Below are positions 28,001-34,323 of a stretch of DNA of 64,000 nucleotides, piece after piece. Origin of the DNA: an uncultured Planctomycetaceae bacterium. Lineage in GTDB: Bacteria; Planctomycetota; Planctomycetia; Gemmatales; Gemmataceae. Positions within the stretch are counted from its first letter, which is position 1, and each line of letters begins with the position of its first letter. The DNA lies in the NCBI GenBank assembly GCA_937888715.1, contig CALARU010000286.1, positions 1-64,000 on the forward strand, given 5' to 3'. Position numbers and translations under genes: made by a program. The notes beneath the pieces are model-generated. The model was not told where the DNA came from and searched no databases. It was given only the letters and a program-made list of their open reading frames with translations.

Positions 28001-28831
28001 GAAAGACAGGCAGCAATGCCTTTTGCCATTCTTCTAGAAATCGCCTTGCAGCCTTGTGGTTGGCTTGCTGCTTATTTGGGATCTGCGCTTACTAGTAAGG
28101 ATGATCTTTCCTTCCGTAATCTGGGAGGGAAGGCTGTTTACCTAGAACCTGTTATTGCAGATGCCGGGACACTTTCTATCAAGGTTAAGATTACACGCGT
28201 GTCATCCTCTGCTGGGATGGTGGTGCAATCGTATTTGTTTGATGTTTTTTGTAAGGGCAAAAGTATCTATAGGGGGGATACTACTTTTGGGTTCTTTTCG
28301 AAGGATGCGCTTGCAAATCAGGTTGGAGTTCGTGGTGCAAGTTTATGGAATGTTGAGAAATATGACCGTGTGGATGCCTTGATCAGTGCAGAACCGCCAT
28401 TTCCTGATGAATTTTTAAGAATGTTGGATCGGGTGGAATACCTTGAGCAAAAGGGGGGAGCAAACGGCCTGGGTTACATCCGGGGAATCAAGCAGGTTAA
28501 CCCCAAAGACTGGTTTTTTAAAGCACATTTCTATCAAGATCCAGTTTGGCCTGGCTCGCTGGGCCTTGAAGCAATGATTCAATTGATGAAAATCCTTGCA
28601 ACAGACTTCTGGCCTGAAGTTGACACTTTTTTGCCTATTGTAAGCCCAGAACCACATATTTGGATTTACCGCGGGCAGGTTATTCCGCATAATAACACTG
28701 TGATAGTCGAAGCAACTATTACCAATAGGGACGATCCCTGTGGTTTATTGGTTGCAGATGGCAAACTATCCGTAGATGGCTTGATCATCTATGAAATGAA
28801 AGACTTCCGCCTAAAGGCTTGGAAGTCGTAA
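22076..28831 (+). CDS. pfaC: PfaC-type synthase: KS-CLF-AT-DH-DH (four hot-dog units)
   Basis: 2251-residue partner of PfaA. KS at about residues 15-455 with C203, H337 and H377. A second KS-like domain (about 485-905) is a chain-length factor: the Cys position is Glu (ADENSG, E655) and both His motifs are lost. An AT follows at about 1020-1370 (GYSLGES, S1113), then a helical Gln-rich linker at about 1420-1465. Four FabA-like hot-dog units start near residues 1527, 1731, 1931 and 2113; the second and fourth carry the catalytic His motif (CHFVDDQVMPG, H1774; AHFYQDPVWPG, H2151), so they form two double-hot-dog dehydratases. The order KS-CLF-AT-DH-DH is that of myxobacterial Pfa3, but the C-terminal acyltransferase (AGPAT) of Pfa3 is absent. 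Starts 12 nt after pfaA. Confidence 0.93.
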   Translation: MNNTKHGPGSPDHSFFSPIAIVSAGCVFAGSPDLESLWQLVASGQNASSEVPSGRWVLDPATLRADSMAQADKVHTTRGFFAQVPERNPEKYPLPQEMLQKLDAGSLFGLEAAHQALKGKIENLDRQRVGVILGHIALPTEGTCKLNLQVLGKVLSEAAGLPVPEECLGVEPSWLSQPAALPANLIAKAFNLGGPCFTLDAACASSFYALKLASDALYYRRADAVLAGGVSGADSLYTHMGFSQLRALSMSGNCRPFDHRGDGLMVGEGAGIFLLKRLQDAIEAGDEILGVIRGIGLSNDIGGGLLAPNSEGQLRAMRAAYQQSGLKPSDIDLIECHAAGTPVGDGVEFSSMAELWKSESYKVNQCSIGSVKSNVGHVLTAAGGAGLAKVLAGLNRQQLPPTAGFEACSSSIKIDSSAFRVLKTAQPWERRQADIPRRAALSGFGFGGINAHVLVEEWIGQKLQVAEPQAEHGPLAVVSVAARNAGDISTEPFYQRAIGFGKVELEPLVNDWNVQSSKSVTADLPHNTILKGRPKKAVELPLDAFRIPPRELEQMLPQQGLALDTAREALESMKFKESDFQRMGVFLGVGLDLNTTNYHLRWWWLANNRNPEYADAAGPALNADRTMGALASIAASRIAREYRVGGVAFTIAADENSGLRALEIAWDSLVSFQIDSALVGAVDFCLDPRMIVPLAKEGKLTDAILNPALALGKTGIIPSDGSAVLVLKRLEDAEKSGDTILAVLRGIGTFKDPIAKGISDKACRTAMESAYLSSGIHPATIQYLESNSSGLEQEDAAEARALGDFFSPRQVPGQAVLHCARFQLGWSGAATGLQSLAKACLCLNQKVLPGNSLEQPELDRRYEDARFLAENFSPTPWLRNREDGPRRAGVNSLGSDGTWFHILLEEPELEDNITPPNLAASAFSEALFAIYGKDASTLEANLFLLKQFASEGDFPSLLSLAKAWHEKNLALGDSPFALSFVVCNLMELPLLIEVGLKILKGEPLDSSVADRVFYSRNPLGNEGQVAMVFPGSGADFPSMGADLSLRWPQSHLNYDKNSLKLRAQVLPEFYWQGRPFRQPLPHERIMAQVSFGCTTAEIMRLARIKTDLVLGYSLGESTALVAMGYWADRDGLWHALEGSTLFKEDLVGKRQAIALSWGMEPGKVPDWLVGLVEKSPEDIEPYLVDFDRVYLLIINSPNECVIGGDATQVKKLVKQLNCRLFPLSTETAAVHCEAARPIADAYRRFHLLPTKPMATPFVYSASFGSAYEVTKEAASEAITGLALSTMDFNKLVETAYEDGARIFLEMGPGSSCTRIIANILKGRPHFAKSLSTMRGSQYLGFLKTIAALISERVPLDCSFLFTPADLVSANGNKMRLITGSAGFAFTAPSSNRVSTQEVTEERIHFMENENALQIHGVEHAVNMNQSAMEAHAAYLKLSQSTLGQMTALVEFQNQMLQSVNLGDTEFDIFSQDVSDSTSSDKSFEMLLTPPRTLDRNACLHYARGNIAGVLGSMYAEIDAYPTRVRLPDEPLMLVDRILAIEGEPCSMGSGRIITEHDVLPGAWYLDHGRIPTCIAVESGQADLFLSGFLGIDHKTKGLAVYRLLDAEVTFHRSLPVAGEVIHYDIRIDRFFRHNNTYLFRFWYDATVNGEPFMAMREGCAGFFTEEALAAGKGIAISVNADKKEDVISTPPLLPMVKESFSEEQLDALRSGDLAACFGAQFANLPIHDPATLPGGKMRLVHRVPLLEPEGGPAGLGRILGEADIHPDDWFLTCHFVDDQVMPGTLMYECCLHTLRIFLYRMGWVGEKSNVAFEPVPGVTGKLRCRGQVTAATKKVTYEVLIRERGYRPEPYTIVDAYMYADGKNVVEIKSMSLRMTGWSKESVEAIWSGGVSSAVKTPRFDNASIMAFAIGNPSEAFGDAYKVFDAERKIARLPGPPYKFLDRIMEVNCEPWKMVSGGEIVAEYDVPLDEWYFNSERQAAMPFAILLEIALQPCGWLAAYLGSALTSKDDLSFRNLGGKAVYLEPVIADAGTLSIKVKITRVSSSAGMVVQSYLFDVFCKGKSIYRGDTTFGFFSKDALANQVGVRGASLWNVEKYDRVDALISAEPPFPDEFLRMLDRVEYLEQKGGANGLGYIRGIKQVNPKDWFFKAHFYQDPVWPGSLGLEAMIQLMKILATDFWPEVDTFLPIVSPEPHIWIYRGQVIPHNNTVIVEATITNRDDPCGLLVADGKLSVDGLIIYEMKDFRLKAWKS

Positions 28832-28857
28832 CAGCGATAATTCAGGATAGAACTTTT

Positions 28858-29955
28858 ATGAAATATTCCCGGGTGTATCTCGATGCAATTGGTTACGAAC
28901 TTCCACCGGTGGTAGTTTCCACCGAGGAACTCGAAACCAGATTGCTCCCCGTTTATGAAGCATTGAAATTCAATGCAGGTCAGTTGCTCGCTTGGACCGG
29001 TATTCAGGAAAGACGCTGGTGGGAACCAGGGTTTTCCGTTGCTGAAGGTGCTACTCTTGCTGCCAGAAAAGCACTCGATCGTTCTAATGTTACTGCTAAA
29101 GATCTTGAAGTTGTTATTTACTCTGCTGTTTGCAGAGAACAATTTGAACCCGCCACTGCTTGCTCGGTTGCTGCAAAACTGGGCGTTGGTAGTAATGCCC
29201 TCGTTTACGATATTAGCAATGCCTGCCTCGGTGTATTAAATGGCATTCTTGATATTGCCAACCGTATTGAGCTTGGCCAAATTCGTGCGGGCGTTGTTGT
29301 TTCCTGCGAAACCTCCCGCGAAATCAACGACACCATGATTGCTGAATTGCTTAAAAGAAAAAACATCGAGACCTTTAAAGATTCTTTAGCAACCCTTACC
29401 GGCGGTTCCGGCGCAGTGGCGGTTGTTGTTACCGATGGTTCCTTCTCAAGTGAAAAAAGAAGAAAGCTAATTGCTGCTAGTGCTCAAAGCGCAGCAGAGC
29501 ACCATAGCCTTTGCAGATGGGGCCTGACCAATGATCCCATTCCAGATTTTATCCCCGATGGCGCTTCACCCAAACAAATCATTCAGGGCGTTATCCATGC
29601 TGCAAGGCATTTTATGACTACCGATTCAGTTGCAGTGTTGAAGTATGGTGTTGATCTCGGCATGCGCACTTGGAAAAATTTTGTAGGTAAGATCGGCTGG
29701 ACACCCGATGCCATCGATAAAGTTATCTGCCATCAGGTTGGTGCATCGCACCGTGATTCAGTTTTAAAAGCCCTTGGAATATCTTTGCACAAGGATTATT
29801 CTACTTTTCCATTCCTTGGAAATATTGGTACGGTTTCCCTGCCTTTGACCGCAGCGATTGCAGAGGAACGAAAATTCCTGCTCCCAGGAGATAGGGTCGG
29901 CTTGCTTGGGATTGGCAGCGGGCTTAACTGCCTGATGCTTGGCGTAGAATGGTAG
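28858..29955 (+). CDS. oleA: OleA: acyl-CoA head-to-head condensing enzyme
   Basis: 365-residue thiolase-superfamily enzyme of the OleA type, which performs a non-decarboxylative Claisen condensation of two activated fatty acids to a 2-alkyl-3-ketoacid, the first step of long-chain olefin synthesis. The active-site Cys is C123 in SNACLGVLNG. The His (ICHQVGASHR) and Asn (FPFLGNIGTV) of the Cys-His-Asn triad are present, as is the family-type stretch AGVVVSCETSREIN. I chose ATG 28858, preceded by AGGA 10 nt upstream and 26 nt after pfaC; an in-frame TTG at 28819 lies inside pfaC. FabH-like KAS III is the alternative, but the three genes that follow make OleA much more likely. The gene overlaps oleB by 7 nt. 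Confidence 0.92.
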   Translation: MKYSRVYLDAIGYELPPVVVSTEELETRLLPVYEALKFNAGQLLAWTGIQERRWWEPGFSVAEGATLAARKALDRSNVTAKDLEVVIYSAVCREQFEPATACSVAAKLGVGSNALVYDISNACLGVLNGILDIANRIELGQIRAGVVVSCETSREINDTMIAELLKRKNIETFKDSLATLTGGSGAVAVVVTDGSFSSEKRRKLIAASAQSAAEHHSLCRWGLTNDPIPDFIPDGASPKQIIQGVIHAARHFMTTDSVAVLKYGVDLGMRTWKNFVGKIGWTPDAIDKVICHQVGASHRDSVLKALGISLHKDYSTFPFLGNIGTVSLPLTAAIAEERKFLLPGDRVGLLGIGSGLNCLMLGVEW

Positions 29956-30896
29956 TTGGTAATAAGCCTGGCGATGTTTCAGGTCCTCCCCAAACCCTTT
30001 TAAATTGGATCAGGGAGAACCCCATCCTTTATCCTTTCAAGGGTAAATATCTAAACCTTGGCAATCATAAACTTCATTACCTCGATGAAGGTTCGGGTAA
30101 GCCCGTGTTTATGATTCATGGCAACCCGACATGGTCCTTTTTTTATCGCAACTTGATTCCCGCACTTTCGAAGTTCATGCGGGTTATTGTTCCTGATCAT
30201 GTTGGATGCGGGCTTTCCGATAGGCCCACCGATGAACAATACAGCTACACGCTTGAAAGCAGGCTCAACGATCTTGATAAGTTGATCAATCATATTGCCC
30301 CGACTGGAAAAATCAGCCTAGTTGTGCATGATTGGGGCGGCATGATCGGAACCTCTTGGGCCGTGCGTAATGCCTCGAGAATTGAAAGCATTGTTTTTTT
30401 GAATACCGCAGGTTTTGGCCTTCCCCAAGGTAAGCCCCTCCCTTGGACTCTCAAGGTCTGCAGATCCAAGATTTTTGGCTCATTGATGGTGCGCGGGTTT
30501 AATGGGTTTTGCCTAGGAGCGGCACGGTACTGCGCTATTAAAGGTCTTAATAGTAAAGTAAGGGCTGGCTTTCTTTCGCCTTATTCAAGCTGGAAGGATC
30601 GACTTGCGATATTCCGCTTCGTGCAGGATATCCCCATTAATCCACAGCACCCCTCGTATGAGATTATCGAAGGCACTAGATCGGGCCTTGCTAATTTGAA
30701 TGATACACCCAAAATCTTTTGCTGGGGCAGACACGACTTTATCTTCAATGATGATTTTCTTGCGGAATGGAAAAAACATTTTCCCAACGCAGATTATAAT
30801 GTCTTTGAAGATGCTGGGCATTACCTTCTCGAAGATGCGCCTGCTCCGATCATTGCGAAGATCCAAGAATTCTTCATGAAACACCCCGGGGGTTGA
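29949..30896 (+). CDS. oleB: OleB: alpha/beta-hydrolase, beta-lactone decarboxylase
   Basis: 315-residue alpha/beta-hydrolase resembling haloalkane dehalogenases: oxyanion region HGNPTWSFFYRN, nucleophile elbow VVHDWGGMIG with Asp (D128) rather than Ser as nucleophile, and catalytic His in DAGHYLLEDAP (H291). An Asp nucleophile in this context is characteristic of OleB, which decarboxylates the beta-lactone made by OleC to give the cis-olefin. The gene overlaps the end of oleA by 7 nt, and oleC begins 3 nt after its stop. Without context it could be called a haloalkane dehalogenase, and many databases would do so; the position between oleA and oleC settles it. Confidence 0.92.
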   Translation: MVVGNKPGDVSGPPQTLLNWIRENPILYPFKGKYLNLGNHKLHYLDEGSGKPVFMIHGNPTWSFFYRNLIPALSKFMRVIVPDHVGCGLSDRPTDEQYSYTLESRLNDLDKLINHIAPTGKISLVVHDWGGMIGTSWAVRNASRIESIVFLNTAGFGLPQGKPLPWTLKVCRSKIFGSLMVRGFNGFCLGAARYCAIKGLNSKVRAGFLSPYSSWKDRLAIFRFVQDIPINPQHPSYEIIEGTRSGLANLNDTPKIFCWGRHDFIFNDDFLAEWKKHFPNADYNVFEDAGHYLLEDAPAPIIAKIQEFFMKHPGG

Positions 30897-30899
30897 GCC

Positions 30900-32537
30900 A
30901 TGCAGGGCTCACTTAATATCGCCAACCTAGTCCGGGAAATGGCGCATGATTTTCCCGATGCCGTTGCTGTTATTGTGCAAAATGGTGCACACCTTTCTTC
31001 CGGCCCAAAAATCTCCGCCCAGCTATCCTTCTCCCAATTGCAGAATTCCATCGATGCCGCTGCCCGTGGCCTTCTCGATCAGGGATTTCAACCTGGAATG
31101 CGCGTTGCGGTCATGGTCAAGCCAGGCATCGAATTCCTCCAAGTCGTTTTTTCACTTTTCACCATTGGCGCAACGGTTGTTGTTGTTGATCCTGGGCTTG
31201 GGTTAAAGGGAATAGGCTCTTGCCTTAAAGAAGTTCAACCAGAGGCCTTCATCGGGATTCCCCTAGCACAAATGGCAAGGATTCTCTTGGGGTGGGGTAA
31301 AACTTCCATTAGAAAAACCATCACTGTTGGTGGTGCCATATTTGGAACCCGGTGGTCGGATGTTTTACGAAAAGGCTCGGTTTTAAATACACCTTTGGTA
31401 TGTAACGCTGTTGATCCCGCTGCGATTTTATTTACGAGTGGCAGTACGGGGGTATCCAAAGGCGTGGTGTACGAACATGAGCAATTTCATGCCCAGGTTC
31501 AACTTCTTAAAAGCCTTTATCAAATTGCTCCGGGTGAAATTGATCTCCCAACCTTTCCTCTTTTTGCGCTTTTTTCTCCAGCATTGGGTATGACTGCGGT
31601 TATTCCAGAAATGGATTTCACCAAGCCTGCTAAAGCTGATCCGTATAAGATTCTTGGTGCCATCAGGCATTTTAAGGTGACTAATCTTTTTGCTTCTCCT
31701 GCTTTGCTTCGTAGGTTGGCAAGTCTTCCGAAAGATATTAATTTCCCAACACTAAAGCGCATTCTTTCTGCAGGGGCCCCAGTGCCTGCTCGAGATATTT
31801 CCAATCTCGCCAACCGATTAAATCCTGAAATTCATCTGCATACTCCTTATGGAGCGACCGAATCTCTTCCCGTTGCAACCATTTCTAGTGCAGTTATTCT
31901 TTCCGAAACCCAACAATTCACCTCTTCAGGGAAAGGTGTTTGCGTGGGTAAACCTGTTGGAGGCATCGATGTTCGTATTATTAAAATCGATGATGCTGCA
32001 ATTGGAAATTGGTCTGAATCCCTACGGGTTACTCAAGGAGAAATTGGTGAAATGGTAGTGCGCGGCCCGGTTGTTACCAAGCATTATTTTAATCGCCCTG
32101 TTCAAACAAACCTTGCAAAAATTCTTGATGCTGATGGCCAAACTCTTCATCGAATGGGTGACCTTGGGTATTTCGATCCCGAGGGAAGGCTTTGGTTTTG
32201 TGGCAGGAAATCTCAGCGCGTGTCCTCTCCGAATACGCTTTTTCATACCGTCCCTATCGAGGGAATATTTGATTCAGTTCCTGGTGTTTTTCGAAGTGCC
32301 CTAGTAGGAGTTGGGCCCGTAGGATTACAACTCCCCGTCGTATGTGTCGAAAAAGTAAAAGGTATGGTTAGTGATCAAGAGTTATTACGGAACCTTGCAA
32401 GCAGGGCTTTGCTTTATCCCCAAACCAAAGACATTAATAAGTTTTTGATCCATCCCTCGTTCCCCGTGGACATAAGACATAATTCTAAAATCAAGCGGGA
32501 AGAACTTGCAGTTTGGGCTGCAGGGAGGCTTTCATGA
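30900..32537 (+). CDS. oleC: OleC: AMP-dependent beta-lactone synthetase
   Basis: 545-residue member of the acyl-adenylate-forming (ANL) superfamily. The AMP-binding motif TSGSTGVSKG lies near residue 180, the GATES motif near 318, and the hinge/C-terminal RMGDLGYFDPEGRLWFCGRK region near 415-435. In ole operons this protein activates the 2-alkyl-3-hydroxy acid with ATP and closes it to a beta-lactone. It starts 3 nt after oleB, preceded by GGGGG, and overlaps oleD by 4 nt. A generic long-chain acyl-CoA ligase would be the naive annotation; synteny makes OleC the better call. Confidence 0.93.
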   Translation: MQGSLNIANLVREMAHDFPDAVAVIVQNGAHLSSGPKISAQLSFSQLQNSIDAAARGLLDQGFQPGMRVAVMVKPGIEFLQVVFSLFTIGATVVVVDPGLGLKGIGSCLKEVQPEAFIGIPLAQMARILLGWGKTSIRKTITVGGAIFGTRWSDVLRKGSVLNTPLVCNAVDPAAILFTSGSTGVSKGVVYEHEQFHAQVQLLKSLYQIAPGEIDLPTFPLFALFSPALGMTAVIPEMDFTKPAKADPYKILGAIRHFKVTNLFASPALLRRLASLPKDINFPTLKRILSAGAPVPARDISNLANRLNPEIHLHTPYGATESLPVATISSAVILSETQQFTSSGKGVCVGKPVGGIDVRIIKIDDAAIGNWSESLRVTQGEIGEMVVRGPVVTKHYFNRPVQTNLAKILDADGQTLHRMGDLGYFDPEGRLWFCGRKSQRVSSPNTLFHTVPIEGIFDSVPGVFRSALVGVGPVGLQLPVVCVEKVKGMVSDQELLRNLASRALLYPQTKDINKFLIHPSFPVDIRHNSKIKREELAVWAAGRLS

Positions 32538-33523
32538 AAGTGTTAGTAACAGGGGGTGGCGGTTTTCTTGGCTCTGCTATTTGCTCGATGCTGGTTTCAC
32601 GAGGCGATAATGTTCAAAGCATTTCCCGTAAGCCATATGCGAAATTGAATGCTATGGGTGTTGCACAGTTTCAAGGCGATTTGGCCGATAAAGGTGCGAT
32701 TCATCTGGCAGCGCAAGGTTGCGATGCAATCATTCATACTGCTGCAAAAGCTGGTATTTGGGGCGATTACAATAGCTATTACCAAACCAATGTTGTGGGT
32801 ACTAAAAACATTCTTGAGGTTTGTAAAAGCTTGGGCATTCCTAAATTGGTATACACCAGTTCGCCTAGTGTGGTTTTCAATAATGGAGATATGGAGGGCG
32901 TTGACGAATCAGTTCCCTATCCTGAAAGCTATCTTACTGCATACCCAAAAACTAAATCCCTTGCAGAGCAAATGGTTTTGAAAGCCAATGATGATGCGCT
33001 TGCGACGGTGGCATTGAGGCCGCATTTAATATGGGGGCCAGGCGATAACCATCTTGTTCCCAGAATTCTGGCACGGGCCAAGGCCGGTAGGCTTCGCAAA
33101 ATTGGAACTCGCATTGTTATGGTTGATTCTGTCTATATTGATAATGCTGCAAGTGCCCATCTTTTGGCTCTCGATCACTTGTCGTTTCAGTCCTCATGTT
33201 CAGGCAAGGCGTACTTTATTTCCAATGGCGAACCTTGGAAGCTTTGGGATTTGGTGAATGAAATCATTCGTGCGGGCAATGGCAACCCGGTGGATAAAAG
33301 TGTTCCGGTTTCGCTTGCTTACTTCATGGGTTGGGTTTTTGAAATGACCTATAGTCTTTTGCGAATACAAAACGAACCACCCATGACAAGGTTTCTTGCC
33401 AAGGAGTTATCCACATCGCATTGGTTTGATATTTCGAATGCAAGGAAAGATTTTGGGTATGAACCCAAGGTTTCGATCAAAGAAGGATTGGTGCGTTTAA
33501 AAGCTTCGCTACAAAAAGCGTGA
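32534..33523 (+). CDS. oleD: OleD: NAD(P)-dependent 2-alkyl-3-ketoacid reductase
   Basis: 329-residue extended short-chain dehydrogenase. Rossmann motif VTGGGGFLGSA lies at the N-terminus; the catalytic Tyr-Lys pair is Y137/K141 (AYPKTKSLAEQ) with TSSPSVVF upstream as the Ser strand. OleD reduces the OleA product to the 2-alkyl-3-hydroxy acid. I chose ATG 32534, which overlaps the oleC stop (ATGA) and has AGGGAGG upstream; an in-frame ATG at 32513 lies further inside oleC. It is the last gene of the pfa-ole set; a weak hairpin (GTGAG/CTCAC, 33520-33539) follows, and the next gene is on the other strand. Confidence 0.92.
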   Translation: MKVLVTGGGGFLGSAICSMLVSRGDNVQSISRKPYAKLNAMGVAQFQGDLADKGAIHLAAQGCDAIIHTAAKAGIWGDYNSYYQTNVVGTKNILEVCKSLGIPKLVYTSSPSVVFNNGDMEGVDESVPYPESYLTAYPKTKSLAEQMVLKANDDALATVALRPHLIWGPGDNHLVPRILARAKAGRLRKIGTRIVMVDSVYIDNAASAHLLALDHLSFQSSCSGKAYFISNGEPWKLWDLVNEIIRAGNGNPVDKSVPVSLAYFMGWVFEMTYSLLRIQNEPPMTRFLAKELSTSHWFDISNARKDFGYEPKVSIKEGLVRLKASLQKA

Positions 33524-33572
33524 GCAATTTTTTACTCACACCTTTAGAAATGCTAAATCAAGCAAGATGATG

Positions 33573-34007
33573 TTATTTGCCTATTAGGGCGTTTTGGTAA
33601 TCCACTAAGGCTGCTTCGATTCCCGTGCGCAGGTTTTCTGCAGCTTTATCATTGGATTTACGATATTCATCCAAGCGTTCGCGTATTCCATCTCTGCGTT
33701 CTTGTAAGGTCTGCAGTTGTTTATAAACTTCCGCCTTGGCCTCTCCTGTTGCGTTTTTCCCTTGATCTCTGATCGCCACATATTGTTTATCTAAAGCGTT
33801 TAATTTTGCCTGGCTCTCGTTGACATAATCCACTCTGGCAGAGCTAAGGGCCTCAGCAGTTGAGGTTGCAGCTTCGTGAATATCATTTTTGGCTTTTTCA
33901 AAATGCTCATCTGTTCTCGCAGAGTACATTCGGAATGGCGAGGCATCACATCCAATGATGGAAAATAGCGCAGCAACATTTAATATTAAAGGGAATGATC
34001 GATTCAT
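33573..34007 (-). CDS. Small lipoprotein with helical, coiled-coil body
   Basis: 144-residue protein from ATG at 34007 with an N-terminal hydrophobic segment and a lipobox (FSIIGC, lipidated Cys C20), so it is probably anchored to a membrane. The rest is highly charged and helical (for example KAKNDIHEAATSTAEA and LQTLQERRDGIRERLDEY), with heptad-like spacing suggesting a coiled coil. I do not recognise a family. A longer in-frame start at 34064 would bury the signal sequence and is unlikely. It is convergent to oleD and divergent from clpB, so it is probably transcribed alone. Confidence 0.75.
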   Translation of the reverse strand: MNRSFPLILNVAALFSIIGCDASPFRMYSARTDEHFEKAKNDIHEAATSTAEALSSARVDYVNESQAKLNALDKQYVAIRDQGKNATGEAKAEVYKQLQTLQERRDGIRERLDEYRKSNDKAAENLRTGIEAALVDYQNALIGK

Positions 34008-34323
34008 AAAGCTTGCCTGTCCCAATATACCAAGATATTCACATAAACCAATTACAGAACACATGCATAAGCTTTATTTCAAATCGTTCAAGCCCACTTT
34101 TTAAGTTTGCTGGGCTTATTATCGTAGGGATCAATAGCCTAGGTCCTCTATACTGTTATTTCCGTTTAGTTTAACCTTTACGGTTTCTGTAAGATATTGC
34201 TTTGTATAGACTTGCGTTCGTTTGTAAAAATATTGAAGGTTAGAGATGTATTTGTGTACATTCTTATCTTGTTTAGCGAATAATGTAGGTGTGATGTAGT
34301 AAAAGGCTTAATGGATTCTTGTA
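34008..34323. other. Intergenic region between the small lipoprotein gene and clpB
   Basis: 316 bases without a credible gene; it must carry the promoters of the minus-strand lipoprotein and of clpB. It is AT-rich, with no CIRCE-type (HrcA) inverted repeat, no tRNA-like cloverleaf and no convincing sigma-70 or heat-shock promoter by eye. Confidence 0.5.

Noticed and set aside
28858-29955. FabH-type KAS III of normal fatty acid synthesis
   Set aside because: Operon with oleB, oleC and oleD and the OleA-like active-site surroundings argue against FabH.
29949-30896. Haloalkane dehalogenase
   Set aside because: Sequence is dehalogenase-like (Asp nucleophile), but OleB shares these features and the gene is embedded between oleA and oleC.
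33520-33539. Possible terminator hairpin after oleD (GTGAG/CTCAC)
   Set aside because: Only five pairs with the T-run inside the loop rather than after the stem; not convincing as an intrinsic terminator.
34065-34323. CIRCE or sigma-32 type heat-shock element upstream of clpB
   Set aside because: No TTAGCACTC-type inverted repeat and no good heat-shock promoter could be found.
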